NCBI RefSeq assembly: GCF_001522545.3
Contig: NC_031796.1
Coordinates: forward strand, 1-64,000
Direction: 5' to 3'
Source: Parus major
Lineage: Eukaryota > Chordata > Aves > Passeriformes > Paridae
DNA: 64,000 nucleotides
The position numbers were made by a program, and so were the translations under genes. The stretch's first letter is position 1. The number at the start of each line of letters is the position of its first letter. The notes under the pieces were generated by a model, which ran no database searches, was not told where the DNA came from, and worked only from the letters and a program-made list of their open reading frames with translations. Shown piece after piece: positions 36,498 to 48,215 of this stretch.

Positions 36498-38754
36498 GTA
36501 AGTGATTGTCACCTCATCATGCATGTGGAATATGGGCACTTTTGAAACCATTCCTTTTATACGTGTTTTGGTCTTAGCAGGACTTTTCTTCTTGTTAATG
36601 AGCAGATGTACTCAGCTGACGATCTTGTAGACTCCAAACATCATTATACTTAATTTTAATATTGTGATGTGCTTTTAATTTGAAACTGTATTTATATTTA
36701 TTTTGAAATGCATGTAAACCATCATCAGGTTTTATTGTGGAGATGAGATGCACGGAAAACCAAATAAGAGTTCTACATAATCTTGTAGTAAACAAGAATC
36801 AAGGTTCACATTTCATTTATGGGAAGTAATAATTTTTTTTTTCTTCTGAAATGTCTGTGATAACTTGTGGCAGTAAAACCTGCTTAACTGCAGCCAAAAT
36901 TTCTGAGAGCAGCAGCAATTTCTTTTAAGCTTTTATTTTTAATGAGGAGGGAGAAAGAGGAATGGGAATAGTTGAAATTGAAGGAGAAATTGGCCAAGTT
37001 TAATAATTTATGTCAATTTTGTTTTTCTGCCATCTCAGGAAAGGAGTTTACAGTTAGTATTGGTTCATGTGGCTTGGCCTGTTTCATCCATGACAGAGAT
37101 TTTGGGAGATAGTAATTGTAAGACAAAGCATTACAGAAATATTGATAGGCTTTAAAAACATTTTTATTTAACTTTCATAGTTTTTTCCAAAAACTGAGTG
37201 TTGGCAGGATAAGAGCTTTTATTTAGATCTTTCATTTTGAATTTTAAAGCCATCTGGCAGCACACCTTAAATATTTTGGGATACGGTGTCTATTTGTGCT
37301 CGTGCATCTGTGTTAGTGTGGATATTTATGTTATGGATGTTTATATGGATGTTCTTTGAGAAACTGGAGGTGAGGATGTGAGGAGGCGCAGTGGTGGTAA
37401 AGGCAGTGGGAAAATGGGCTGTTTTCCCTCGGTTTAAGCAAGTTGTTCAGTGTTTCTCACACTGCTAGAATTTGGCCATTATTTTTGTCTTCCTGCCTAT
37501 GTTGTATTTGGGGAGGGAGAATTGTGGGGCTTTGCTGTGGGGCAGCACTGATGCCTTAGGCATCAGTGATCTCTTATTCAGTGTCTGGTGATAGTTGCGG
37601 GGTGTTGGTCTATCCTGAAGGCACTTGCCCTGGGAAGTTCAGGAGTGCATCGTGGTACTGTGGTTGGTGTGGATCTCAAAGCAGGTAAAAGTCTGTTTTG
37701 CAAAGGCACCATATGAATTCAGGCCTGAGGTGGTGGCTGTTCATTGCTTTTATGGAGAAGATTTCCTTACCATAGGAACTTCACAGTGTCTTGTGGTAGG
37801 AGTGGTTAGTGTGAGGGAGATACCTGCATGAAAAGACAGGTTTGGGGAAGACATGTGAGCAGATAGCTCCATCCTCTTGTGATTTGTGTCACATTTACTG
37901 TTTGAAAGTATAAATCCTTTGATGATACCTTTAGGAAACCGTGCACAGACAGATCACCTTAAGTTGTGATTTCTGTACATAGCCCTCTCTTTGTCAGATG
38001 TGCTGCTAACAGGCCGTAGTACTCCTTTTGGCTTATCTCCCAGAAGCAATATTAAAGATTTTGTACATGCCAAGCTCTGCAAATACATGTTTCTTCTTTT
38101 GTGAATGAAAAATGTCAGTTCTGAAGTACTGAGATTTGACAGTCTGGTTTTGGGCAAAGCAGAAGAAGAGATGGGTTTTCTTATTCATGTATTGAAAAAA
38201 TAGTATGACAGAATTGAATTGATAAGGTTCTCTCTAATGCCTAGTGGCTGTACTGTATGTTTAATTTACTGCAATTCTGCCCTTGAAATAAGTTGCTTTT
38301 TTGAGAAGTTCTGTTTGGCATTCTTCAGGGCAAGAGAGGGAACGGGAAAATGAGATGCTCAGGTTTGTTATGTTGTTTGTGACTAAGCGGCAAACATAAC
38401 TGCACTGCATAACAATTTTTCAGATAGTTGTTAATCTTCCAAACTCTTACATGATAATAGATTAATTCCTTGCTGCCTGGATTTTTTTAAGACAAGTATA
38501 TTTAAGTCTGTATTTCTTTGCAACACACTAAGGAAAAGAATCAGTAAATCTTCCGTGTCCATTTCTGTGTCACATGCAGTACTGTAAGCCTGAAACTTGC
38601 TATATTTATGTGCTTTGCAGTTCTGGCAAACTACAGTTTTGATACTTTAAAAGCAGATTAAAAAGGACAGAATTTACCTAATAATATACGAAAGGGATTT
38701 GTCACCCTGTCACTGACAGGATCTTGATGAATCCTCCCATTCCCTTGAATAAAT

Positions 38755-38955
38755 CCCAGAATGGTTTGGGGTGGAATTTAATTGGGAAGGAATTTAAATG
38801 TCTAGTCCCATCGTCCTGCTGTGGGCAGGGACACCTTCCACTATCCCACGTGGCTCCAAGCCCCATCCAGCCTGGCCTTGGATACTCCAGAGATCCAGGG
38901 GCAGCCGCAGCTTCTCTGGGCAACCTGTGCCGGTGCCTGACCACCCTCACAGTAA
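38755..38955 (-). mobile_element. CR1 LINE fragment, about 200 bp
   Basis: Antisense CR1: aatggtttggggtggaat, ctgtgggcagggacaccttccactatccc, ccatccagcctggccttgga, ttctctgggcaacctgtgccggtgcctgaccaccctcacag. Confidence 0.9.
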
Positions 38956-41797
38956 ATGCAACTGTCTTTCAGCAGCTGGGTCCAGGTGTTGCATTCTTTT
39001 GAACATTTTCACATGGTCAGTGCTGTCCTTCAGGTCCCTCCAACAGTGTTGTCTTCACTGGTGGGTTTTGTCTTGGCAGTTTCTATAGAGACATAGGTGG
39101 GACACTGCAGTTTTTGGATTTTTTCTCATTCAAGTGCTCTAAAAAGATTATGTGTTTATTGAAATTTTTATTTTTTTCCCTCATTAACGTGATTTAAAAT
39201 GCTAATTAGATGGAAATTAAGCTTCCCTGATGGTTTTGGTGCTCTGATTTGCTGCATGACCTTAGAGCAACACCCATCCCTGAGAACTGTGAACAAGCTC
39301 TAAATCCTAAGGTCCATGTTGGGTAAATCATCTGTTGGCTTCAGGTGTGCCGCGTACTGAGTCTGAGTCTCGTGGACTGATGACAGTCCACCCAGATGTC
39401 TCTGAGATTGCACTGTGCCTTCATTTCCTACATTCTAGTCATCTTGCATTCCAGTGTGGGAATAAACCTTTGAAGCAGGGTTAAAGGTATTTCGTTGTTT
39501 TCTTGGGGAATCCAAAGGAGCACACTGGCCTTTGCGATTCCTGTGCTTTGCTGTGTCTTTCATTTGCAGCAGCACTCAATGAACACGAGCAGTGGAGTCA
39601 GGGTAATGATTCCTAGAAGTGATGTGGTTTTGATAACGCTTCTTGATTAAAAGAAAACTGGTAGTGATGGCAGTAAAAAAGCCTTCTTAATTTTCCTTCT
39701 TTAGAAACTGCTGAGCGACTTCTCTGAGAACCATGGTTAACATTTATTTTACCTCAGCCAGGGTGGGTTTTCCCCTTTGGTGCTTGATGGTGTTGTGATT
39801 CAGGAACACACAAAGTATTTATAAAAGAAGAATACAGTTACACGCATCTGAATGTATAGTTATAGTTAAAATAAATTAATTTCTACTACAGCATCAGCCT
39901 GGGTAATCTCCTGTGATTAATTCTGGGTGTCTGGGTGTCCTTTCAGAGCTCCAGTGCTGGGATTTCAAAGTATGTGCTCTGGACACAGAGTGCTCAGTGC
40001 ACATGTGTGTGCACATACTTAATGTCTTGTCTTAAGAAAAATTCACGCGTGATTCAAGAGCACTCAGGATGGTTTACGTTAATGCCTTGAGGACCCAATA
40101 TGGCTGCAACAGTGTTTTGATTAGGTTGGTTTTTTTTCTGATATAAATGGATATTCCACAAAGCTGCCAGATAGCAGCATCTCTGGTGCCGAAATGTAAA
40201 TTCCAGTGTAAATTAATTTAGAGATGCACAGACATTCAAGCCTTCTGATTCGTTTATATCCGTAGCTATATTATGTAAGATGTGTTTCTTTCAAAATGCA
40301 AAAGGACTGTGTTTTTCTCCATCCTGTTATTCCTTCTGGGTGAAGATCCAGCAGGATTGTTGTGGCCAGAGCCCTATGGCCAGGGCAAGCAGGTGTAATA
40401 ATCTGCAGATAGGCAAACCTGCTGCTGCTTCTTCTAAGAGATGTTTGTGGCTTCTTGCCCACTAATTCAGTTCTTCCAGGGCAGTTCTGTTCTCTGAATC
40501 CAGAGACTGAGGTTTTCTGTTGTTTTCACTTGTTTTTATCAGGGACCTGTCTCATACTTATCTGCAGTTTATTTGCTTTATTAATCATTCCTTGGTCTGG
40601 GTGTATACTGAAGTAGTGCATATCAAATCAGTGCACTTGTATTCATTCCAGTATCCTGTTAGGGAACTGATTCCATGTAATGAATCCAGTCATTCCACCT
40701 ATTACAGTTTTCCTTGTTCTTTTCCAAGCAGATGGACTATTTCCCTCTTACATTATCACATTAAATTAATGCTGCTCTAAGAGTTTGGCTTCCCTCTAGA
40801 ACCTGGTAAAATTCAGCTGCAAAACTGCACATTTTGTTTGGCTTTGTATTTCCCTTTGCTTTGTGAGGAGAAGCCCAAGAATTTGTGCTGTTTATTTCTG
40901 ACACAGATAAATGTAGCCTTAAGCAAAAGAAAAAAAATGGTGGGGGGGAGACCCCAAACCAGCAAACCACCACAGAAGAACTCCAAATGAACAAACAACA
41001 CTCCCCCCACACATAGAGGAAAAAAAAACCAAAACAAGGCAAGTACCCTAAAATCTGAGTATCTGAGGCATGCAATCCTTAGCCCAAAGGGTCTTCTTTT
41101 CCCTTCTGAGTTAGTTAGGAATTACATCTTGCTTGTTCTTAACTATAAAATGCATGATTTTTATCTGGAGCTTCCCAGCCAGGAGCCTTCCTGTCATTCA
41201 GAATATTTTTGGTGCAGGGTTTTAAAAAATTTCTTCTTCTTTCCTGGTTCACAGAAGACCCAATTAAAAGACCCATCGTGTATTATGGTCCTGAATACTG
41301 GCTGTGTCCACACGTTCAAGGTATTCCATCCAAATAAAAATGCGGATCCTGTTCTTCCACAAAAATGGCAGGTTTTTCATAAATCCATTTTTAAACAACG
41401 CGCAAGTATGTTGACAAAGCCTCTCACCAGAGTAAAGTTTGTCCTTCAGTTTGTTTAAGTATGAACTGACCTTTCCTGAAAGTTTGTTTTGCATTTATGT
41501 AATGCAGTGTTCTCCTTCTGAAGAAGGCAGTATATCAGGAAGATTTATATGTACACAGGCATGCTGTTTGCTTCCTAGCATTCTGATTTATTTGATCAAA
41601 ATACGTCTTGTTCATGTACCAGACTCTTCTCAGACAAATAGAAGATGTTTGGACAATGAAGCTTCTGCTTCTCTCCTGCACTACTATTGTAGAGCGAATT
41701 TTAGCAGCCTATATTGGAATAATAAGTATTTATTTCCTTCTGATTCACAAATATCAGACAAGATTTTCCCTTGTGTGACCATCACCAACTCTTAAGA

Positions 41798-41968
41798 ACA
41801 TGTGCAGAGCCAGAAGGTCCCCCCTGAGCCTCCTTTTCTTCAGGCTGAGCCCCTTTACCAGCTCCCTCAGCTGCTCCTGCTGCTCCAGACCCTTCCCCAG
41901 CTCCATTCCCTTCCATGGACGTGATCTTTCTTGTAGTAAGGGCCCCAGAACTCGGGACACAGGACTCG
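41798..41968 (-). mobile_element. CR1 LINE fragment, internal part
   Basis: The plus strand reads cagagccagaaggtcccccctgagcctccttttcttcaggctgagccccttt, then ccagctccattcccttccatgga. Read on the minus strand it matches the first half of the sense copy at 47320-47822 in the same order (tccagttctgggcccc, ggaatggagctgggg, ctgagggagctgg, ggaggctcagg). It lacks the tail. Confidence 0.75.
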
Positions 41969-42791
41969 TATTTTGGATACAAAAACAAGCGGGATTTTGT
42001 GGTGTTACTCCCATTTACTGACAGATTTGTGTTGAAATATTGGTGCTTTACTGGGGCTGAGCCAGTAGATGGAGCAGGCATTTTCCATCAAATCCCACCG
42101 AAATTCCTGATGCTGATGTGCAAAGGACATGAAGTTGCATCTTCCCACATCAAATGACCTTGTCTTCTCTTATTCGGCATAAAAAGGTATTCTCGTATAC
42201 AATTCACTAGCTTCAAAAGGAAATAATATAAATTTGAGGGATTTGTTCACCCAAACTGTTGTAAAGTGGAGTGTGCTTTCCAGAATGTCTTAGGAAACCT
42301 TAAGGATTTGCATATCTGTAATAGTTTAAAAACCCAATCAAATCTTTTAAGAAAATAAGGTTTATTTCAGTGAATTCAACATTTTCATCTGGAAAATCAG
42401 TAAGAAATCGCTGACATATATAATAACATGGGGATTCTCTGCTGGAAGAGGCCTGGCTCCGGGAACAAACTTGGATTCCTTCCCTTAATGCAGGATTTAA
42501 ACAAAATCTGTAGTCTATTAAAAAGGATTTTTTGTTTTTATACAAGCAATCTAAAGTAATGTTTCACACAATTTTAGAAACTTACTAAGGATCGAATGTT
42601 TCTAACTGAATAAATTGTTCTAGAAATATTCAACATATGCATGTTGATTTTGCCATTTTACCTCAGTGTGTTTGTTGCATATATAATATGTTTTCTTGTC
42701 ATCAGACCTTGACCTGTTACAAAAATAAGCAACATCTTGATGTGCAGGAAAGAGAATTAAAATGGAGAAAAGTCTAAGCTAAATATAGCAT

Positions 42792-42985
42792 CAGAGAATG
42801 CCAAAATGGTTTGGGTTGTAATGGACCTTAATGCCCGTCCAGTGCCATCCCCTGCCATGGCAGGGACACCTCCCACTGTCCCAGGCTGCTCCAAGCCCCA
42901 TCCAACCTGGCCTTGGGCACTGCCAGGGATCCAGGGACAGCCCCAGCTGCTCTGGGCGCCTGTGCCAGGGCCTCCTCGCACACTG
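42792..42985 (-). mobile_element. CR1 LINE fragment, about 195 bp
   Basis: Antisense tail with gagaatgccaaaatggtttgggttg, catcccctgccatggcagggacacctcccactgtcccaggctgctccaagccccatccaacctggccttggg. Confidence 0.92.
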
Positions 42986-44920
42986 CAGTTTCCTAAGTTC
43001 TCACAAGAAGGAAGGTGTGAGGCTGAATACCGGTTCTGTGCTCCTTGAGCAGAACACTTTTGGATTTAAACAGTTGAGTACCGGCTGCAGATGTTCTTGT
43101 GTTCACTCATATAGTGTGGTAGAAGCATTCCCAGACAAAATGAAACAAACCCTACCGTACTTAGTGTCTGTTACCCAGCTCCATTTTCATCACACTCTCC
43201 TCGATGTAATTAATCCCCGTTAGTCTTGATGTGCCTTTACTTAAATCTCCGCCCAAGATGTGAGATTTTTTCCATCTCGCATTTTTCCCCAGTTTCTAAA
43301 GATAAATATTATTTATATTCAGTGTTACTTGTCCCTGGGAAGTGTTAGTGCAGATTCTTACAGTTGTTTGTTATATTGACAGGTGTTGAATCCGTATTGA
43401 TTCATTTTAGGATTTTATTTCAGGTATGACTAATGTTTTTATTTTTGAGGGATTTTTACAATCAGCACTGTGTATGTGAAGTGCTTTTCCAAGACATGCA
43501 TTCCACTTGGTTCACATAAAGCATTTCTTGGCTGCAAGAAGTACCCGTGCCAGCTGTAAGGGATGACTCTGGAATTCCATCATTAAATTCTCTTTTTGGA
43601 GTTGCAGTTGCCCTTCCTTTTTCCTTTTTTTCCTTCAGGAAGAGTAAATGTCTATAACTTACTAATACTTTTAATGGAAAATCCAAGTTTTGCTTTGTGA
43701 GAGGATTGACTTTTAAGCCGCACCTTTTCAGGAGTTTCTTCCCTTCAGCCTCTTCTACTGCTTGCACAAACTTCTCCTCTCAGCATGTCTATGAGGACTG
43801 GTTTTTTTAGTATCAGATATATTTTTAGACAACTCATGGATAATTTTTGCTAGAGCTTCCATCTATAACTGACCTATTTGAAGGAATTCTGGAAATTTTT
43901 GCTGCAAGATCTTCTGGAGTGGGAGGATTTATATTTCCTTTTATATAATTTTCTTTTTGAGAATGAGATCAATATAGCAGCCAACCCATATTCTCTAAGC
44001 ATACAAAAAACCCTCAAAACCTAAGCAAGTTATGGACATGATTTTATCAGAAGCTTTGATAAGGTGTCTAGATCTCAGCAGAACATACTTTTTGTCATCT
44101 AAATAGGTTTGAAAATCTTCTTCAGGTGAATTCAGAATGATTATCAGCCATCGCTTATCCTCTGAGGCTCTGTTACTGATTTGCTGATAGACAAAACTAA
44201 TCTGTTGAACTGGACCTTTGGACCATTTTTAGAGTAAAACGTAAAGATCATAAATCATCTCATGATTCCAACATACAGATTTAAAAAGAGGCTTTTAATT
44301 TTTATATGGGTGTTTCTTTTGTTATGATTTCAAGTGACACAGTTTAATTGTATACTACATATAGTCTGCTTTCAACTTATATTAAACCACTTTCTTTCCC
44401 TGATACCACAAGAATTAATAGTGCATTTAAATTATTTTTTCATCGTATTGTTCTTATCTGATTTATATGATCGAGTCATCGTCATCCCTTTACTCTTCTT
44501 TTTTAAAGTATTCCTTGACGTTGTTCATGGTAAATGCTCTAATCATTGAGGTGCCAACACTGTTTTATTCAGAGGCATAATAAGCAGTGGAAAGTATTCT
44601 TGGTGGTGTTTCTGCCTTGTTCATTTAGAAGCTGAAGTTTTGAACTGCATCTGTTCTTTTAATTACTGTGTTCCATGAACAAAACTTGTTTCAAAGTTTA
44701 CAGCAATGCTGTGTTATTATTTAAAGACACCTAGAAAAGCTTCAGGAGATCCCAGTGCTAAAATGTAAAAAAAATTAGAATTCTGGGTATCTAAATGTCA
44801 CAGTTGCCTTAGTCCTCTTTGGTGATCCTAGTGGCTGATAGTGGCTGATCCTGAGTTTGGAAGTGTCTTCTGAAAGCTACCCTGCAGATTAAAAGCCCAC
44901 TCCCACCTTAGAATATCCAT

Positions 44921-45012
44921 CTCTCTCTCGCTCTCTCTTTTTCTTTCTCTTCTTGTCTCCTTCTTCTCTCCTTCTCTCCTTCTCTCCTCCTTCTCTCCTT
45001 CTTTCTCTTCTC
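44921..45012. repeat. Polypyrimidine tract, 92 bp
   Basis: Only two purines (G at 44930 and 44955) occur in 92 bases. The first part is CT dinucleotide repeat, and the second repeats CTTCTCTC-type units. Such mirror-like pyrimidine tracts can form triplex (H-DNA) structures and often disturb replication or sequencing. Confidence 0.85.
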
Positions 45013-45727
45013 ATGAAGTTAAATGAAGCTAGAACTTTATGTCACTGTGTGAGTCCAAGACACATCCCTGTCCTTCCGCGAGGCTGTTTGTCCATGATGT
45101 TACCCTTTGTACAACCAACACCATTTACCTCTTTCCTTGACATACTCGGAGAGCAGATCATCCCTTCAAATAGATGGAAAGTAGTGAAAATAGAACTTAT
45201 TTTCTGAAGCAGCTCAGAGGAACTGTGCTCTGGGTTCCTGCCCCTTCGGCCCTGCCCTGGAAAGGCTGGGACAGGGGAAGGGCAGGAGCTGCACCTGGAA
45301 GCACTTCAAGGAAATTAGGGCTCAGGGAGACAAAACTCAAATGAAACTGACGCCACTTCCTAAGTACATAATGGCAGTGAATCAGGCCTTTATATAATAA
45401 TTTGCTTATTAATTCAGGCCAATTTTCTGAATTTTCTTTCTGTCTTCCTAAGACAAGTGTTTCCCACACAAAGTGTCACAGCACGGTCATGTTCAGTTGC
45501 AGAAAGGTGCCATCTACTGACTCTGAGCTTTTGGTTCTGTATTTTCTAAACCCCCATTCTAAAAAAAACATGGGTGACTCATTTAGTCATTGGTCAGGCT
45601 TAAGCTAAAAGAGTAATTTTCATTTTGGTAACAAATTGATCAAGTTTTTATTTGGGATAAATAAATGCTTTGGGTGTTGGCCATTTAAAAAGAAGTATTT
45701 AAAAGTCCACAATCTCACTTGCACACA

Positions 45728-45885
45728 TTGCCTGGAAGTTGTGGCTGCCCCATCCCTGGGTGTATTCAATGGCAGGCTGGACGGAATCTGAACAAATTGG
45801 TCAAGTGGAAGGCGTCCCTGGCAGGGAGTGGAATGGGATGAACTTTTAGGTCCCTTCCATGACAAACTAATTATGAATCTATAGC
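45728..45885 (+). mobile_element. CR1 LINE fragment, sense, diverged
   Basis: Sense 3' part: ggaagttgtggctgccccatccctgggtgtattcaatggcaggctgga, agtggaaggcgtccctggcaggg, gatgaacttttaggtcccttcca. The tail has decayed to attatgaatc. Confidence 0.8.
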
Positions 45886-46803
45886 TTTATTCCTGAAATG
45901 AATGTCTGTAACAGGTGAATGGCTCCCTCTGGTTTCTGGGTTATTGGAAGAAATCGCATTTTTTTAATTTTGTGGGTTGTTTCCAGCAAGTCTGCGTCAG
46001 AATTGTAATTAAGGTGACTGTGGACGTTAACTTTTTCTATTGATGTCCTCATTCTTACTAAGTATTCTTACTAAGTATGAGCAAAATATTCATATTTAGC
46101 AAGTTACCAGCACATTCTTGATATAAAATCTCATGATCTAACTAGTGTGCTTTCCTTGTTCATATAGAATTTAATGTATTTTACTCCACAGAGCTGTGGC
46201 ACACTTGCCAAGGTGAGCTGTGATGGAAACACTGCCCAAGTATGGAGGCCAGAGGCTTTTATAACTTAGAAACACTTCTAGTAGAAAATTAGTAACTAAA
46301 GGCTGAACTGTGTGTTCTGGCTGTGAGCTTCTTAGCTGAGCGGAGCAGATGGATGTGCCCTGTGGAGAGTTCAGAGAGCATCTCTGAGCAGGAGACACCC
46401 AGTGATAACATTGATAGGCTTGTTGGCACTAACCTGTGGGCTCGTTGATGGCATTTGTTTTTGCCTAATGTGACATGGGAAGCTCCTTTTTGTCTCTCAG
46501 TCCAGTGGTCTGTATTTTAGTTACATAGTTATGGTGGTTTTAAAATTAATGAATGAAATACAGTGTATCATGTCTAAACATTAGTAGCATCACAGTTTTT
46601 TATTCCATATATTTTTGTAATGAAGTCATCTTTTGGCCTCTGACCACTGGGTTGTTTGGGTTTGGTTTTTTTTGCTTTTGGTTTGTTGTTTCTTGGGTTT
46701 TTTTCCTATGGATTTTCCTAATTACTAAGCCTTATGCGGAGCTAATAGAGGATATGCCACAAGAAGACAATGGACCTTTGCATTTTGAAGTCCATTTATC
46801 ATT

Positions 46804-46978
46804 GAATTGCAGAGTGGTTTGGGTTGGGAAGAGACCTTAAAGCCCATCCAGTGCCACCCCATGCCATGGGCAGGGACACCTCCCACTCTGCCAGGCTGCT
46901 TCAAGCCCCAGTGTCCAGCCTGGCCTTGGACACTGTCAGGGATCCAGGGGCAGCCCCAGCTGCTCTGTGCAGTCTGTT
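46804..46978 (-). mobile_element. CR1 LINE fragment, about 175 bp
   Basis: Antisense tail: agtggtttgggttgggaagagaccttaaagcccatccagtgccacccc, ccatgggcagggacacctcccac, cctggccttggacactgtcagggatccaggggcagcc. Confidence 0.92.
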
Positions 46979-47319
46979 AGGAAGTGTGTCTGTTGTCATG
47001 CACAGTCCCAGCAAGTGACAATGCTCTGCTCCTAAAGAGAGGAAGTTTTTGCCATAAAAATGTAGCAGGAGGAGGTGGAGGAAAATAGTGCCAGCTTTTG
47101 GAAGGTGCTGAGTTATTTTAGCATCGCGTTTGCTGATGATTCCCTGGATCTGTGTTAGAGCTGCCTCAATAAACCAAACAAATCCATAATTCCTCTACCC
47201 AAATGACTTTCCTCGAAGACAGAGGAACTTGGACGATAAATGGATGGACTTCAGTATGTTTATGAATTGCCAAAGCCTCTTAAGCCAAATTGCTGCTTTT
47301 ACCAGCCACAGCGTGGCCA

Positions 47320-47822
47320 CAGGACCTGAGCAGTGCTCGAGAGGCACCTCAGTTGCTATGTCCAGTTCTGGGCCCCTCATGGCAAGACATTGCACGGCTG
47401 GAGCATGTCCAGGGGAGGAAATGGAGCTGGGGAAGGCTCTGAAGCCCAAGGAGCGGCTGAGGGAGCTGGGAAAGAGACACAGCCTGGAGAGAAGGAGGCT
47501 CAGGAGGGCCCTTTTGGCTCTGCACAACTCCCTGGGAGGGACAGCCAGGGAGGGGCTTGGGCTCTGCTCTCAGGGAAAACAGGTACAGGAGGAGAAGGAA
47601 TGGCCTCAGGCTGGGCCAGGGAAGGCTCAGGTTAGACATCAGCAGGAATTTCTTCACATAAAGGGTTATCAAACATTGGCAGGAGCTGCCCAGGGTGCTG
47701 GAGGTGTCCAAGGAACGCCGTGGCACTCAGTGCTCTGGGCTGGGGACAAGGTGGGCATCGGGCACAGGTTGGACTTGCTGATCTTGGAGGTCTTTCCCAG
47801 CCTTAATGATTCTGTGCTAAGG
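47320..47822 (+). mobile_element. CR1 LINE fragment, about 500 bp, sense
   Basis: Sense copy with tccagttctgggcccctc, catgtccaggggagg, gggagctggggaaggctctgaagccc, gagaaggaggctcagga, caggctgggccagggaaggctcaggttagacatcagcaggaatttcttcac, and the tail gatcttggaggtctttcccagccttaatgattctgtg. The overlapping ORF of 245 codons is repeat sequence open by chance. Together with the antisense copy at 46804 it forms a head-to-head pair of CR1 tails pointing outward. Confidence 0.9.
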
Positions 47823-48029
47823 GATTCAACACGTTGGAAAGTGATTGGGGAGCTGGATTTTCATGATACGTTGATTAATAACCCAGGTCTGTGCTATAGT
47901 TCCATCAGTAAAAGTATTCCACCCTCAACACCCACAAACTTCCTGCATCCCTCCCCTGCACCCTGATACTCCCACCAGGGAGTTGTTTTCATGGGGGTAG
48001 ATGTTTTATTCTGTTAGTAATTTAATGCA

Positions 48030-48215
48030 GTTCTCTAAAATTTTTAATTATCATAATAATTCATATCATACTGATTTTAATCATAACACTGCAATAATGC
48101 TATTTCTAACCATAACACCAACTTTTACCACAATACTAGTTTTATAGAAACAACAGTGACAATAATAATAGTTTTATAATGGAATTAATTATAGCATAAT
48201 AAGAATTTGTAATGG
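48030..48215. repeat. Decayed AT-rich trinucleotide-like repeat
   Basis: Strongly AT-rich with many ATAAT, TAATCATAAC and AACACC words at irregular spacing. It looks like an old ATA/CAT-type microsatellite; the units are too diverged to define. Confidence 0.4.

Noticed and set aside
47229..47966. 245-codon plus-strand ORF, the second longest in the window
   Set aside because: Most of it is a sense CR1 3' region. The translated words are those of the repeat.
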